The position numbers and the translations under genes were made by a program. Shown here in pieces: positions 35,396-47,819 of a stretch of 64,000 nt of DNA; positions within the stretch are counted from its first letter, which is position 1, and each line of letters begins with the position of its first letter. The notes below the pieces were generated by a model. It worked only from the letters and a program-made list of their open reading frames with translations. It had not been told where the DNA came from and searched no databases. The DNA is from Takakia lepidozioides. Lineage: Eukaryota > Streptophyta > Takakiopsida > Takakiales > Takakiaceae. The DNA lies in assembly GCA_030704615.1 (NCBI GenBank), contig CM060731.1:55164221-55228220 (forward strand), written 5' to 3'.

Positions 35396-36318
35396 AATGT
35401 ACTCATAAGACGACGTTTGCCGTAGCCTTGTGGCCATTGACCCCGAGCCCAGTTTGAGCGGAAACCAAAGGGACAGAACCTACCTCCGTCAGGGTCTGAC
35501 ATTGGTAGTACTTACCTTTATAAATAGAATTAATTCAGGTTTTTCAGATATCCTCTAGAATCCCTTCACAAGCATCAATCTGCTGTGTGAGATTTGCCCA
35601 AAAACTAGGCCTCAGAAGGGCCTGGGCTGTTGGCTCAGCCTCGAGACTTTCAAAGATGGTAAACAGAGGTACAGGCACAATTCTCTTGATAGATTGGAGG
35701 AGAGCTTCTTTCTGGTGAGAGTACCCCGGACAATGAATCAGAGAATGAATAGTCTTTGGGTTGCCCACACAACGGCAAATTGCACTCTCCCTTTCCTCTC
35801 TGCTTCTGTTTACTGTTCAAAGGTAGGCTTCCTCCCTGAGTTTAAATTTCAGTCTGGTGCCGAGAGTGGGTAGACCCTTGAGGTCATCCATGATATCCTC
35901 CCCCGTGTCACAGACTGGAAACAGATTCAGGGAAGTTTTCTGCCTAACTTCATTTGCATCAGACAATTTGCTGGTAACAGACAAGGCTTTGGACACTACA
36001 GTCTCTAAGTCAGATTTATCCAGCAAGGTCAAGACTTGCGGGTCCAGATTCAGATCCTTGAGAATCTCTTCTACTCTCTTCTGCCAGGACTTAGCCTGTT
36101 TGACAGGGCGGTCCTGTTTCCAAGATATAGAGTCGATTAACTTAGGGTATCTGGTGTTGGACATGTGTTGCCACTGACCCCACCATCTGACCTTGAATTC
36201 ATCTCGGCGGGAGCTTAAGGAAGGGATGCCAAACTCACCCCGAACAGCCACATTGGCTGTTTTGGAGCATGCTGACATGCACTCCTTAAGCACCCCCACT
36301 TGAATGATTCTAGAGATT
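35396..36318 (-). mobile_element. LINE copy 2, 5'-truncated
   Basis: Reads on the minus strand from a short overlap near 36,318 to the family's 3' end (CTTATGAGT on the minus strand) at 35,396. It encodes the region after the reverse transcriptase (GVLKECMSACSKTANVAVRG; SWQKRVEEILKDL) and the final EAEPTAQALL part, with a gap around the zinc-knuckle region. It abuts the 3' end of copy 3, so one inserted beside or into the other. Confidence 0.8.
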
Positions 36319-39300
36319 GTACTCATAAGACGTTGTTTGCCGTAGCCTTGTGGACATTGACCCCGCGCCCAGTTTGAGCGGGAACAAAAGGAACAGAACC
36401 TACCTCTGTCAGGGGCTGACGATGGTAATAAGACTTACCTTCATATAAAGAATTAATCCAGGTTTTCCAGACATCCTCTAGAAATCCCTTCACACAAGCA
36501 TCAATCTGCTGTGTGTGATTTGCCCAAAAACTAGGCCTCAGAAGGGCCTGGGCTTTTGGCTCAGCCTCGAGACTTTCAAAGTTGGTAAACAGGGGTACAG
36601 GCACAATTCCCTTGATAGAGTTGAAGAGAGCGTCTCTTTGGTGAGAGAACCCCGGACAGTGTATCAGAAAATGAATACTGTCTTCAGATTGCCCACACAA
36701 CGGGCAATTGCACTCTCCCTTTCCTCTCTGCTTCTGTTTGCTGTTCAAAGGTAGGCTTCCTGCCCTGAGTTTAAATTTCAGTCTAGTGCCGAGAGTGGGT
36801 AGACCCTTGAGGTCATCCAAGATGTCCTCCCCCATGTCACTGACTGGAAACAAGTTCAGGGAAGTTTTCTGCCTAACTTCATTTTCATCAGACAATCTCA
36901 TGGCAACAGACATGGCTTTGGACACTACAGCCTCTAAGTCAGATTTATCCAGCAGGGTCAAGACTTGCGGATCCAGGTCCAGGTCCTTGAGAATCTCTTC
37001 TACTCTCTTCTGCCAGGACTTAGCCTGTTTGACAGGGCGGTCCTGTTTCCAAGATATAGAGTCGATTAACTTAGGATACCTGGTGTTGGGCATATGTTGC
37101 AGCTGACCCCACCATCTGACCTTGAATTCATCTCGTCGGGAGCTTAAGGATGGAATGCCAAACTCACCCCAAACAGCCACATTGGCTGTTTTGGAGCATG
37201 CTGACATACACTCCTTAAGCACCCCCACTTGAATGGATTCTAGAGACTTAGCCTGGTTAGAGTTATCAACCCATATAGCAGATCTGTACTCCAAGGCAGG
37301 TCTAATAACGCGACAAAGCATGGTTTTCTTAACCTCAGAGTTGACACCTCTGCAGTGGAAAAATTTAGTGAGCCCCAGAGCTTTGCCCTTGCCAGTTTGA
37401 ACAACTTTCCGGATATGTGCATCCCAATTACAATTGGAGGAAAACTCAACGCCCAGGTAAGTGTAGGAAGGGAGGACCGGGATCTCTTGGCTACCCCACT
37501 GCCACTTAAGATCACTTCCTCCCTCTCCTCTGTCGTTGAATGCCACCACTGCACATTTCCTGACATTAGCCTCTAGCCCCCAAAGATCAAAGTATCTCTT
37601 CGCGCAATCAATCAATTCCTGGAGGTTGGAAGGAGTCTCCCCTATGCCTGCGAAGTCATCCGCAAACATAAGGGCTGGAATGGTGGCATCACCCACCCTT
37701 AACCCAAATCCCTCACGTTCCACATCCTCGAGGAGTTGATTGATGAAAACATTGAAGAGCAGAAGGGAGAGCGTACATCCTTGAGCTACACCTTGGTCTA
37801 TGTCAAAGAAGTTAGACTTCTGTCCATTAACAGTGACACAGCTTTTGGTGTGGGCATACAAGTTATGGACAACTCTCCACATTTTCCCCTTGATTCCGCA
37901 AGACCAGAGGCGGAGCCATAGACCATCTCTCCACACTGTGTCATAAGCCTTTTTGACATCCAGGAAGAAAACATAAGTGGGTTTCCCTGATCAACCTCGA
38001 GACGAGTACTTATAACTCTGCAAAATATCTTGCCAACAGCATTGAGGAGCGTGATGCCACGATAGTTCCCCGGGTCTTCTCTGTCACCCTTCTTATATAG
38101 ATTGACAATGATCCCCTGTTGCCAGCGAAAGGGGATCATTTCAGTCTTCCAGATAAGGTTAAAGAGGAGAACTAGGGCCTCTATCATGGGATCGCAACCG
38201 TGCTTGATAAGCTCGTTGACTATGCCATCAGGACCACCTGCTTTATATCCATTTAGATGTTCAATTGCTTCCACAATCTCAGAAGAACTAATGGGAGCGT
38301 TGTAGGCTTTTGAAATATCCTCCAGTTCATCAGGGCTGTTTTGAATCATAGGAACAGTTTTACCAACTGTGTCCTTCCATTCATCAGAGGACCCCTCACA
38401 GTTAGACCTAGAAGTTCTGCGAAGGATACTGTAGTGGGTTTCAAAGGTTTTGACAATGTCAACCGATGATGTTACCACTGCACCCTTAGTAGTCTTCAGC
38501 GCTTGTACTTGCTGACAGCTTTTCGGCTTGTACAAGCGTTGAAGGGCCAACCAGAATCTCTTGTCAATACCACCATGGTGGTTTGAGTTTATTTCACTGT
38601 ATAACTTGTCCCAGTATAATTTCTTCTGAGCCCTTACAAGCAGATTGATATCTTTACGGATCTGGTAGTACCTCGCCCACAATCCTTTGTTGGTATTCAA
38701 ATTGCAGCACTCTTTATAAAGGAATCGTCTCTCAGCTATCTTGAGTTTAATCTCATTGGTCCACCAATTAACAGCTCTACCGCAGACAATTAGTTTCCTC
38801 CCAATGATCTTGTCAGCCGCAGAGGAGACGAAACTCTCCCAAGAATCCACTGCTCTTTCGACTTCATTTCTTGCATTGTCTGCCCAAGACTGAAGGTCTA
38901 GGAGCGAATGGACAAAATGAGGAAGAGCCTCTTGCAAGGCCTGGACATACTCAGCCTTGACCTCTTCATTATGGAATTTTTCTATGCACCACTTCCGAAT
39001 CGAACGTTTCACAGATCTCTTGGTGTTGGGAAAACACCTTTTGATCTGTCCAAACCAGGAAGTGGTCAGGGGTACCAATATCAGTTCTGTCGATCAACAC
39101 ATTGGCAATCTGGGGAAACAAATTTTTGTCCATTATGATATAATCCACAATGGAACGTTCCCCAGTTTGGGCTTTCTCACGAGTCCAGTGCACTTGGTCA
39201 CCTTGTGCCCTATTGTTCAAGGCCAGAAGCTGAAGCTCTTCCAGACAGTTAATTAACCGTCTGCCATTAGAGTTCAGCTCGTCCTCACCAAACGGCCCAA

Positions 39301-40190
39301 TGATATCATCCTGATGGAGACCTTTACCACCCGGGCATTGAGTCACCCAATACAATCACCTGACCTTTGGCAAGAAGTTGAAAGTGGCCAGCCGCACGCC
39401 AGCCCTTTGCATGTGAATTGTTTGTCGTCTAGGTAGCTTAAGATTGCTCCTGGATGGCCAACCATTCTGCAAAGGGGGGACAGTTACCCCATGTGTAGAT
39501 TTTGCTCGTCTTGTGTAAACTTTGAGAATTGGTAAACCATTCAGAGTACCAAATCCTTCAGTTACGCGACGTCCAGACTCCGCACACTTAGGGACAAGTT
39601 GTATGTCTGACTGCTTAGTGACAATTACCCCATGTATAGATTTTGCACGTCTTGTGTAAACTTTGAGGATTGGTAAACCGTTCAGAGTACCAAATCCTTC
39701 AGATACACAACGTTCAGATTCCGTACACTTATGGGCAGATTGTCCGTCAGGCTGCTTGGATTCAACCTCAAGAGCATCAAACCGATTAGAAACTCTCAAG
39801 TTGAAGTCCCTGCCCTTGGTTGGCTTCCTAGAGCGCCCCATTGAATCACCAATGTCTAAAACCGCCCTCCAGCCAGTCAAGGGACGAACTTCTTTGAGAT
39901 TGAGTTGATGTGAGACTCTATTAGAAGCATTTTTGGGCATTGCAACTTTCAAAGTACCCCTGTTATCAAGTCTTGAGATGGAGCCATTGGTCATGAAATC
40001 CAAGCCTAAGCTAGAGCATGTAGTTTTAAAGGACAAATCGTCCATCCTGGGATTCACCCCAAAAACTACACATGAAGCCCTAGATTTGGCATAAGTAACC
40101 AATTCCCAGGAATCACCCTGGGGAGTGTTGCTGTTGACAGTAGGTAATCTAATGATTGTTTTCGTAGGCCATAAGTTTAAGTGCAAGGAC
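36319..40190 (-). mobile_element. LINE copy 3, longest, internally deleted
   Basis: Minus-strand order: an N-terminal region (40,186-39,356), part of an AP endonuclease (39,355-38,969: GPFGEDELNSNGRRLINCLE), reverse transcriptase (39,078-36,900; KAGGPDGIVNELIKHG; PGNYRGITLLNAVGKIF; motif A VKKAYDTVW in a second frame; motif C FADDFAG) and a C-terminal knuckle (CNCPLCGQSE...HFLIHC). The endonuclease lacks its first part, as RLATFN runs almost directly into the LGD motif, and the reverse transcriptase lacks a segment before motif A. There are frameshifts near 39,340 and 37,960. The 3' end is CTTATGAGTAC with no poly(A). The copy cannot move by itself. Confidence 0.88.
39482..39762 (-). repeat. 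141-bp tandem duplication in the LINE N-terminal region
   Basis: Two head-to-tail units, starting near 39,482 and 39,622. Each encodes EGFGTLNGLPILKVYTRRAK on the minus strand, with scattered substitutions; the 47-codon period keeps the frame. Confidence 0.85.
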
Positions 40191-40628
40191 CAACCCTAGT
40201 GCCGAGTATGCTAGACAGAGCATACGACTTCCCAATTTGGGCGGAGGGGCAGCCCCCAAGCGGTAGGGGTCCACTTGTTACCATTCAGAGATCACACTCC
40301 AGGGAGTTGCAGGGAATGGCCCGTGTAGGCATATTCTAAAGAGGGAAAGGCCCCAAGCTTTCCAACTAAATCCAACGCACTACCTTACCTGGAGCAAAGC
40401 ACTTCAGGTCGAAACAAACAAAGACACGAGGTCATAAGGCCGGCATTTAGTCACAGAGACATTAATGTACTCCCGTATCAAGTCCACCCAATGGCAATAG
40501 GCTTCCTAGAGGACAGGGAGACCAAATTAGCTACAAAGCCAGTACTGTACAAGAAACAAGCAACACTAGGACTAAAATGCAGCAGAGGGAGAGAGAGAGA
40601 GCGACGAGCTGAAAAGGTTCCCAATTAC
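40191..40628 (-). other. Intron or downstream sequence, nothing recognised
   Basis: Between the LINE and the last resolved exon at 40,629. It contains a short GAGAGA run near 40,585. Confidence 0.4.
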
Positions 40629-43600
40629 CTTCCATTAAGACCATCATGGTATCTGTGGACCCAGCCATGAGGCCCTTGACACAGTCCCCAGTAAATACTG
40701 ATTGGGTAACTGCACATGCAAGAACACGAAATGTCGACATTCTTTTCATTCCGTGCATGACCTACAGAGAAAAGCCTCAACCAACAAGAAATTTGTGCCC
40801 GGTATGCTCTCTTCTTTGAAATTGCAATGAAGGCCAGCCAATTGCAAAAGCTGAACATGAAGAACTACTAAGGTATATGCCAAGGATTATTTCACAGCAC
40901 AGGCAATCTCTACCTGCAAGAGGGAAACCCCTGGCAGTGTCATTGGTGGTGATATGGGTCCCCTCATCAGGCAGGAGAACTACATGGATCGAATACATGC
41001 CATCTGATATCCATATCTTCCTTTCTTCTGTCATCGCACCTTGCAAACAAAGTCAGAGTTTAAGAGAAAACAGCAATTTCCAAATATCCAAAATAGTACT
41101 TGCAACACAGCTGCCACCAGTTACAATCTGCAGGAGAATGGATGACACTTTCACAATGTTAATCCTCAAGACCTGAGGGTGCATATCCTGCTTCACCCCT
41201 GTCCAATTACAGTTGAAGCAGTTGGACATTACCCTCATTGCATAGACTTATGAGTAATGCGCCTAGGTAGATGATGCAACCCTGTGTGCAAGTTCTCTGT
41301 ATGATAACAAAGATATCCCCTTCATTTCTCTTCAGCGGAGACAAGGGGACGTTCATAGAGTTGCAGCGACCTTACTGCATGACTAATGCCACAACTGATA
41401 AATGTCGAAATTTCTGCTTTGGCCAAGCTTATAGCCTGTTTAATAAGAAATCCTGATGAAATGAACTGATCACCATGGGTTCTAGAATTTCACTCAATCA
41501 AAATCCGGCAACCCCCAAAGTACAAGATGTCAACTACCAGAGGATGCACCAGCAGAAACACTCGCAAAGGGGGCAGGAAGAACAGCCATTGAAGCCACCA
41601 GCATTGAGCTACTCAAATGCCGCATTGTTGGTAGAGATCCGTTGTTAGTACCGACCTCCCCTGCCTCCTGCAACTCCTGTAGGGTCAATAGATGCAATCG
41701 CCCCCTTGAATCCAGAACCACATACTTCTTCAGACTGAGTGCATGCATCTCCACCACTTGCGAGGGTGATGGTTCCCTGCGTGTATTAGTCTTCGAGGGA
41801 GGTACTTGTATCACCGGCCAGCCACCTGGGCTCAACTTCGATAAAAGTCCCTGCTGGTTTGAGGGGTGCCATATGGGGAAATGGGAGACAGCAGCTCCCT
41901 TCTTGGCCTCTCCCTCTCTCAACTCCACAAATACGGGACCAGTACCTACTGGTTCTCCTATAGTGGCTGCACCTATCCTGTCAAGTGCAGTCAAGCTGCC
42001 TGAGGAAGGCACCACGTCAGCATCCAGAAGAGAGCCTCTTGGACTGGAGTGGATGTAAGTGCAGGGTTGTTGGAGCTTTGACTGGGCCTCCATAGTCGGC
42101 ACTAATCCATTCCTTTGGCGTGTACCTGCTGCTTTCAGGAGCAGCTCAGCCACTGCACCACTACCAATGGTTTCTGCAAACAAGAAACAGCACCATACGA
42201 ATTTCCCATTCAGCTTCTGATGCTGGACTAGGCCACTAAAAGCTGGCAAACAGAGGTCTAATCTGATGCATCCTACACCCATTTAGATTGAGGAATCTCA
42301 TAGCACCGAAAGTCTAAAAAGGTAAATCTTCCTAGAACTCAACATGGAATGTCCTAACCATTTCTCTCTCTCTCCTGCCCTGGCCCTGTTGGGGTCTAAC
42401 TGCTGGGCAGATCACACACAACATATTGATGCTTGTGTGAAGGGTTTTCTAGCGGAACTCTGCAAAGCCCGAACAATTGTTTATCACATTAAGTCCCCTT
42501 ACTGGAGTGAGCCCCTCACAAGATAGTCTGTTCCCTCTTGTTCCACCCAAACTGGGCGAGGACTCTATGGCCACAAGGCTACAGCAAAATACGTTTTAAG
42601 AGTACATTCGCTCTACAGCTTGCTCCGCCCAGCAAGCCGCCCAAACTGGGCGCAGGTCTATGGCCATAAGGCTATGGAAAACGTCTTATGAGTACTCTCT
42701 CTCTCTCTCTAAAAACCTTTGGACTTTGGATGACCTCAAGGGTCTACCCACTCTCGGCACTAGACTGAAATTTAAACTCAGGGCAGAAAGCCTACCTTTG
42801 AATAGCAAACAGAAGCAGAGAGGAAAGGGAGAGTGCAATTGCCCATTGTGTGGGCAATCTGAAGACAGTATTCATTTTCTGATACACTGTCCGGGGTTCT
42901 CTCACCAAAGACGCCCTCTTCAACTTTATCAAGGGAATTGTGCCTGTACCCCTGTTTACCAACTTTGAAAGTCTCGAGGCTGAGCCAAAAGCCCAGGCCC
43001 TCCTGAGGCCTAGTTTTTGGGCAAATCACACACAACAGATTGATGCTTGTGTGAAGGGATTTCTAGAGGATATCTGGAAAACCCGGATTAATTCTTTATA
43101 TGAAGGTAAGTCTTACTACCAACGTCAGCCCCTGGCAGAGGTAGGTTCTGTCCCTTTTGTTCCCGCTCAAACTGGGCGCGGGGTCAATGGCCACAAGGCT
43201 ACGGCAAACAATGTCTTATGAGTACAATCTAAAAACCTTTGGCTGGATTATCCCCTTCTTTATGGGTTGTCCTAGGGACCCCTAAGTTAGGGATTAAATG
43301 ACTTACCAAACCTTAATATGCAGCAATGATATAAATTGTTTTGGAGGCTATGGTATCCACAATCTCCCACCAAAAAGGATGACATATGTAGATCTACTTA
43401 ATATGGTACGTCCAAATCTGAAAACAGTTATACACTGTGGATGGTCTATTAAATAGAGTTAGTACTAACCCTATCCGTAAAACACTCTGATTTAAATAGG
43501 TGGCAGCAAATGTTGAGTTTAGCAGTGTGGGGCTGACGGGCAAGGTAAGCTCGGTACTCGTTTTCTCCTTGAAGGCGCAGTCATAACTTTAGGGGCAGCA

Positions 43601-46600
43601 AGATTCAAAGAGCTGGATACAAGAAGGGTTATGGAGTACAAAGGGCCACGAGCAGGAAGTTGCATTTAGTTCTTTTCTTGCAGTTGCTTTCTATTGCATG
43701 ACTACCAGCCCTTATGTTTGCGGATGACTTCGCAGGCATAGGGGAGACTCCAACCAATCTCCAGGAGTTGATTGATTGCGCGAAGAGATACTTTGATCTA
43801 TGGGGGCTAGAAGCTAATGTCAGGAAATGTGCAGTGGTGGCATTCAACGACAGAGGAGAGGGAGGAAGTGATCTTAAGTGGCAGTGGGGTAGCCAAGAGA
43901 TCCCGATCCTCCCTTCCTACACTTACCTGGGCGTTGAGTTTTCCTCCAATTGTAATTGGGATGCACATATCCAGAAAGTTGTTCAAACTGGCAAGGGCAA
44001 AGCTCTGGGGCTCACTAAATTTTTCCACTGCAGAGGGGTCAACTCTGAGGTTAAGAAAACCATGCTTTGTCACGTTATTAGACCTGCCTTGGAGTACGGA
44101 TCTGCAATATGGGTTGATAACTCCAACCAGGCTAAGTCTTTAGAATCCATTCAAGTGGGGGTGCTTAAGGAGTGTATGTCAGCATGCTCCAAAACAGCCA
44201 ATGTGGCTGTTCGGGGTGAGTTTGGCATTCCGTCCTTAAGCTCCCGACGAGATGAATTCAAGGTCAGATAGTGGGGTCAGCTGCAACATATGTCCAACAC
44301 CCGATATCCTAAGTTAATCGACTCTATATCTTGGAAACTGGACCGCCCTGTCAAACAGGCTAAGTCCTGGCAGAAGAGAGTAGAAGAGATTCTTAAGGAC
44401 CTGGGCAATCTGAAGACAGTGCTCATTTTCTGATACACTGTCCGGGGTCCGGGGTTCTCTCACCAAAGAGACACTCTCTTCAAATCTATCGAGGGAATTG
44501 TGCCTGTACCTCTGTTTACCAACTTTGAAAGTCTCGAGGCTGAGCCAAAAGCCCAGGCCCTCCTGAGGCCTAGTTTTTGGGCAAATCACACACAGCAGAT
44601 TGATGCTTGTGTGAAGGGATTTCTAGAGGATATCTGGAAAACCCGGATTAATTCTATATATGAAGGTAAGTCTTACTACCAACGTCAGCCCCTGACAGAG
44701 GTAGGTTCTGTCCCTTTTGTTTCTGCTCAAACTGGGCGCAGGGTCAATGGCCACAAGGCTACAGCAAACAACGTCTTATGAGTACAATCTCTCTACATTT
44801 TCTCTAAAGTTTATTTGTCTTGTTATCTCTTTCTTGCAGTGAAATCAAAGCTCAGACAGCTCTGGAAAGAAAAGCATCAAAAGCTGTACTTGAGTGAAAC
44901 AACTCAAGGCCGCGATGAACAGCCACATCACCGTGTGAAACAGAGCCCTCTGCATATCTATGTGAGTCTTCAAATGGAGTGTTGCCAGGGTCTTCATGCC
45001 TGCCAAAGTTGCTGTGCTGAACCCCTTCTCTACAATTGTCTGCCACTTCTTTCCCTACAAACCCCTAAGCCTGGTAACCAGGTATGATGTCGGAAGGGGA
45101 TGGTGCAGCTTTGAACAAAGTCAAACAAAAATAAAACATCAAGGGACAAACCACACCAACAACTTCCATTTGAGTTAAGGGAGTGGGGCAAATTCTGAGT
45201 ACCTTCTTGGGAAATCTTGCCTATTACTTCATCATTAATCCCTGTGATTTTTCCAAACAAGCCATTTTGTGTCTTCATATCTGATCCAGACTCCAAAGCG
45301 CTTTCTTTCTCGTGGTCACCATGCAGTAGCCCACGGCCCATTTCCCACATGCCCTCATGGCGTGTCACCTCTTTTTCGACCAATTGACGGTGTCCATCAT
45401 ACAAACCGTTCCTTGGACCTCCCTTGACCACTTCACTTTTCTCTTTTCCATGTAACATAAGTGGGCCTGACCCATTTGAGCTTTTTCCCTTTGAATCCAA
45501 ACCACCATACTTTTCCACTTCTTTCTGCCACACTAGTTCATCCAGAAGATTGCAGAGGCCTACCTTACCAGTCTTTCCCTCCTCTATGTCACCTCCACGG
45601 TTGAGGATTTTCCCATCTTCCCACCTCCCAACCACATTGTCAGACTGACTCCCACCAATGCGAAGACTTCCAGCCTCAGAGACAGAAGAGGACAGACTTG
45701 AACTCTGCCTTGAGACTCCATGTGACATGGCCTTTGCACTCGGCCTGTCTTTCTCTCGCTTACCAGGTTTGATAAGTGGCCGAAGCAACCAAACCTTAAC
45801 ACCGCCAATCTGTCCAAGAAGTAAGTGCTGTGTAGACACATGAAGAGAATACACTGGCCCATTGCAGTCCAGCACAGCACACTTCATCAGAAGCAGCCCT
45901 CTTTGTCTCTCACCTTCCCGTCCACCCAAGTTGTCTCTCTCAACCTCCACTTGCACTTTATTTGGATCCCCATCTCGCCTGATTTCACTGCCTTCTCCAG
46001 CGCTATGTAGCACTTTGGATTCGACTGTCTGTCTGACACCTCCCTTCCCCTTGATGGCCAACTTGGCTGCCATAACCCAAACCTTACCTGCAACAAAATT
46101 TACTCAAGTGAAGATTGTAAACTATCACTAGTTTTCAGTCACCTCCTAGCAGCAGATAGATTGCATAGTGTTTCCATCGTAGAATAAAACAGCCATCACA
46201 CCAGTCAAGTGACCCATGCACTGACCAGGTGCAACAGCCCTGTTCCCACAATAAATGAGAGCTTGTCTTGCACTGCGTAATTCTTCCCTCTCCCCCCCCC
46301 AACACCCCCCTTCTTATGTCTAGAAACAGTGTTGCGCCTGCCATGCAGCAGAGGCCGCCTGAAAGCAAACCCCACCAACCAGGCTAACATCCAAGAAAAC
46401 CGACTCATCCAGTGATCGGTTACCACATATACAGGTGCACACCTCCATAATCCAAGGGCTAAACCATATTTCAGTAGAAAATCAAAAGTGTCAACATACC
46501 GTGTCTACTTTTGCATACATCGAAGATACCCGCCCCCACAAAGGTACCTTCCTGCCTGTCAACTAGTATGTCACAAACCCCTTACAACTGTGCACATGAC

Positions 46601-47817
46601 TCCACATCTCATATAATGAATGGTGGCTCCCAGGATAGTTGCATGCATCCAAAACTCAGACTGTTGAGTTGGATGTACCCTAATGGTCACCATCCACCGT
46701 ATCACCCCGCTCCAAGTAAATACACTTTTCTTTCGCTACTTGAAGAACTACAATACCCTCAACTTTGAGCTTTCCCCAGTATACTAAAGTGCCTTATGCA
46801 CTCAGGACCCCAGCAAAATGTATGTGGCCCAGCTGCCGCACAGAGGCATCTTGACAATTGCTCAAAATATCTTGCTGAAGTTGTCAAAATCAGCCAAGCT
46901 ACATAACAGTGACGCAAACATAACAAATGCTGGTACAAATTTATTGTCCCCACAAAGGTCCAGCAAAGCCAGATTGAGAATCGTTAAGATGAAAACCAGC
47001 TCAGAGTGTCAAAGAAAGTAGAAAAAATGATTCCTTTGTATGCTGATGATGTCCACCGTCCATGATTTGCTCAAGAAAACTACTAACCTGCAGAACTCGA
47101 ATACAGAACAACCACATTGACTGACGCTCCCATCTTCACTGCAGCTCCATGGGGGGCATCGAGTCGAGAACGAATCCTGCGATGTATCATATACCTCTCT
47201 AATTCACCTGCCCCACCATCCCGGGTGTTCGAACTCTTCCCAGTACTTAACACAACATCTGCTTGAAGAAAAGAGGGAGGTTCACAAATCCAAGCTCTGA
47301 GGTCCGTGCATGAACCACCCTTCCCAGGACGTGCCGTTACTACATACAATTGGCCCATCCCTTCTCCCTTTCCAAATCCTTGCTCGCCGGCCCTCTCTTG
47401 TAGCACCTCTCTCACAGTCCGTTCGCTTGAAGCTGCTACTGAAGAGGCCTCCCTTGGTTTGGGATTCGTAGTAACTCCCTGCCCCTCCCCAGTAGTCCGT
47501 GGTAGACCTAAGGGTGCATCGAGTGTGCCTCCCCCTGAGACCGTCGGTGTCCCGGAGGTTACCCTAGCCACTACGGAAGGAAGAGCATTGGGAAGAGGGG
47601 AAGCGCCTGCAGGCACGCGGGCCTGCAGACGCAGAAAGCAAGCATCAGTGCATGGGGCGGAGACACACACAGGGGGGCAGAGAGGACATGCTAGAGACAC
47701 CAGGAGACACGAGTTGTCGGCCAACAGGAAGGCCGAACACTGCGACCGGGTATCTACTACCGCCTTCACCACTTGCACCCGACGTGCTTCCAAAACTCGG
47801 AGCCTGTGCGCCTGCAT
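40629..47817 (-). CDS. Conserved plant protein of unknown function, 3' end unresolved
   Basis: Five exons join in phase: 47,817-47,088, 46,087-45,203, 42,173-41,538, 41,039-40,914 and 40,709-40,629. The ATG at 47,817 gives MQAHRLRVLEARRVQVVKAV. The protein alternates long low-complexity stretches with short beta-rich blocks: VNVVVLYSSSAGKVWVMAAK, CAVLDCNGPVYSLHVS, LLGQIGGVKVWLLRPLIKP, LSLKKYVVLDSRGRLHLLTL, RKIWISDGMYSIHVVLLPDE and VTQSVFTGDCVKGLMAGS. The repeated hydrophobic-G/D-W pattern suggests a beta-propeller, but I cannot name the family. The frame is open at 40,629, so more exons must follow, probably beyond the LINE block (32.6-35 kb). Intron 1 (46,088-47,087) holds nothing recognisable; intron 2 holds LINE fragments on the opposite strand. 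Confidence 0.75.
42345..42696 (+). mobile_element. LINE copies 4 and 5, two old 3' tails
   Basis: Two tails of the copy-3 family lie in series. The first (about 42,345-42,605) encodes DHTQHIDACVKGFLAELCKA and ends TTTTAAGAGTAC. The second is only the last 75 bp or so and ends GTCTTATGAGTAC near 42,695, followed by a CT run. They lie antisense in an intron of the 40.6-47.8 kb gene. Confidence 0.8.
42723..43227 (+). mobile_element. LINE copy 6 with 15-bp target-site duplication
   Basis: 505 bp starting within the codons for DDLKGLPTLGTRLKFKLRA and ending GTCTTATGAGTACAA. It is flanked by TCTAAAAACCTTTGG at 42,708-42,722 and 43,228-43,242. The duplication fixes the true 3' end of the family at about TATGAGTACAA, with no A-tail. 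A frameshift follows the zinc-knuckle region. Confidence 0.9.
43243..43706 (+). other. Spacer between LINE copies 6 and 7
   Basis: Intron sequence of the antisense gene; nothing recognised. Confidence 0.4.
43707..44787 (+). mobile_element. LINE copy 7, internal deletion
   Basis: It starts at the reverse transcriptase motif C (FADDFAGIGETPTNLQEL), continues as in copy 3 to about 44,403, then jumps from AAGGACCTG to GGCAATCTG, skipping roughly 400 bp including the start of the knuckle. A GGTCCGGGGT duplication follows near 44,445, and a TAG interrupts the frame at 44,269. The 3' end is GTCTTATGAGTAC. No target duplication was found. Confidence 0.85.
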
Positions 47818-47819
47818 CC

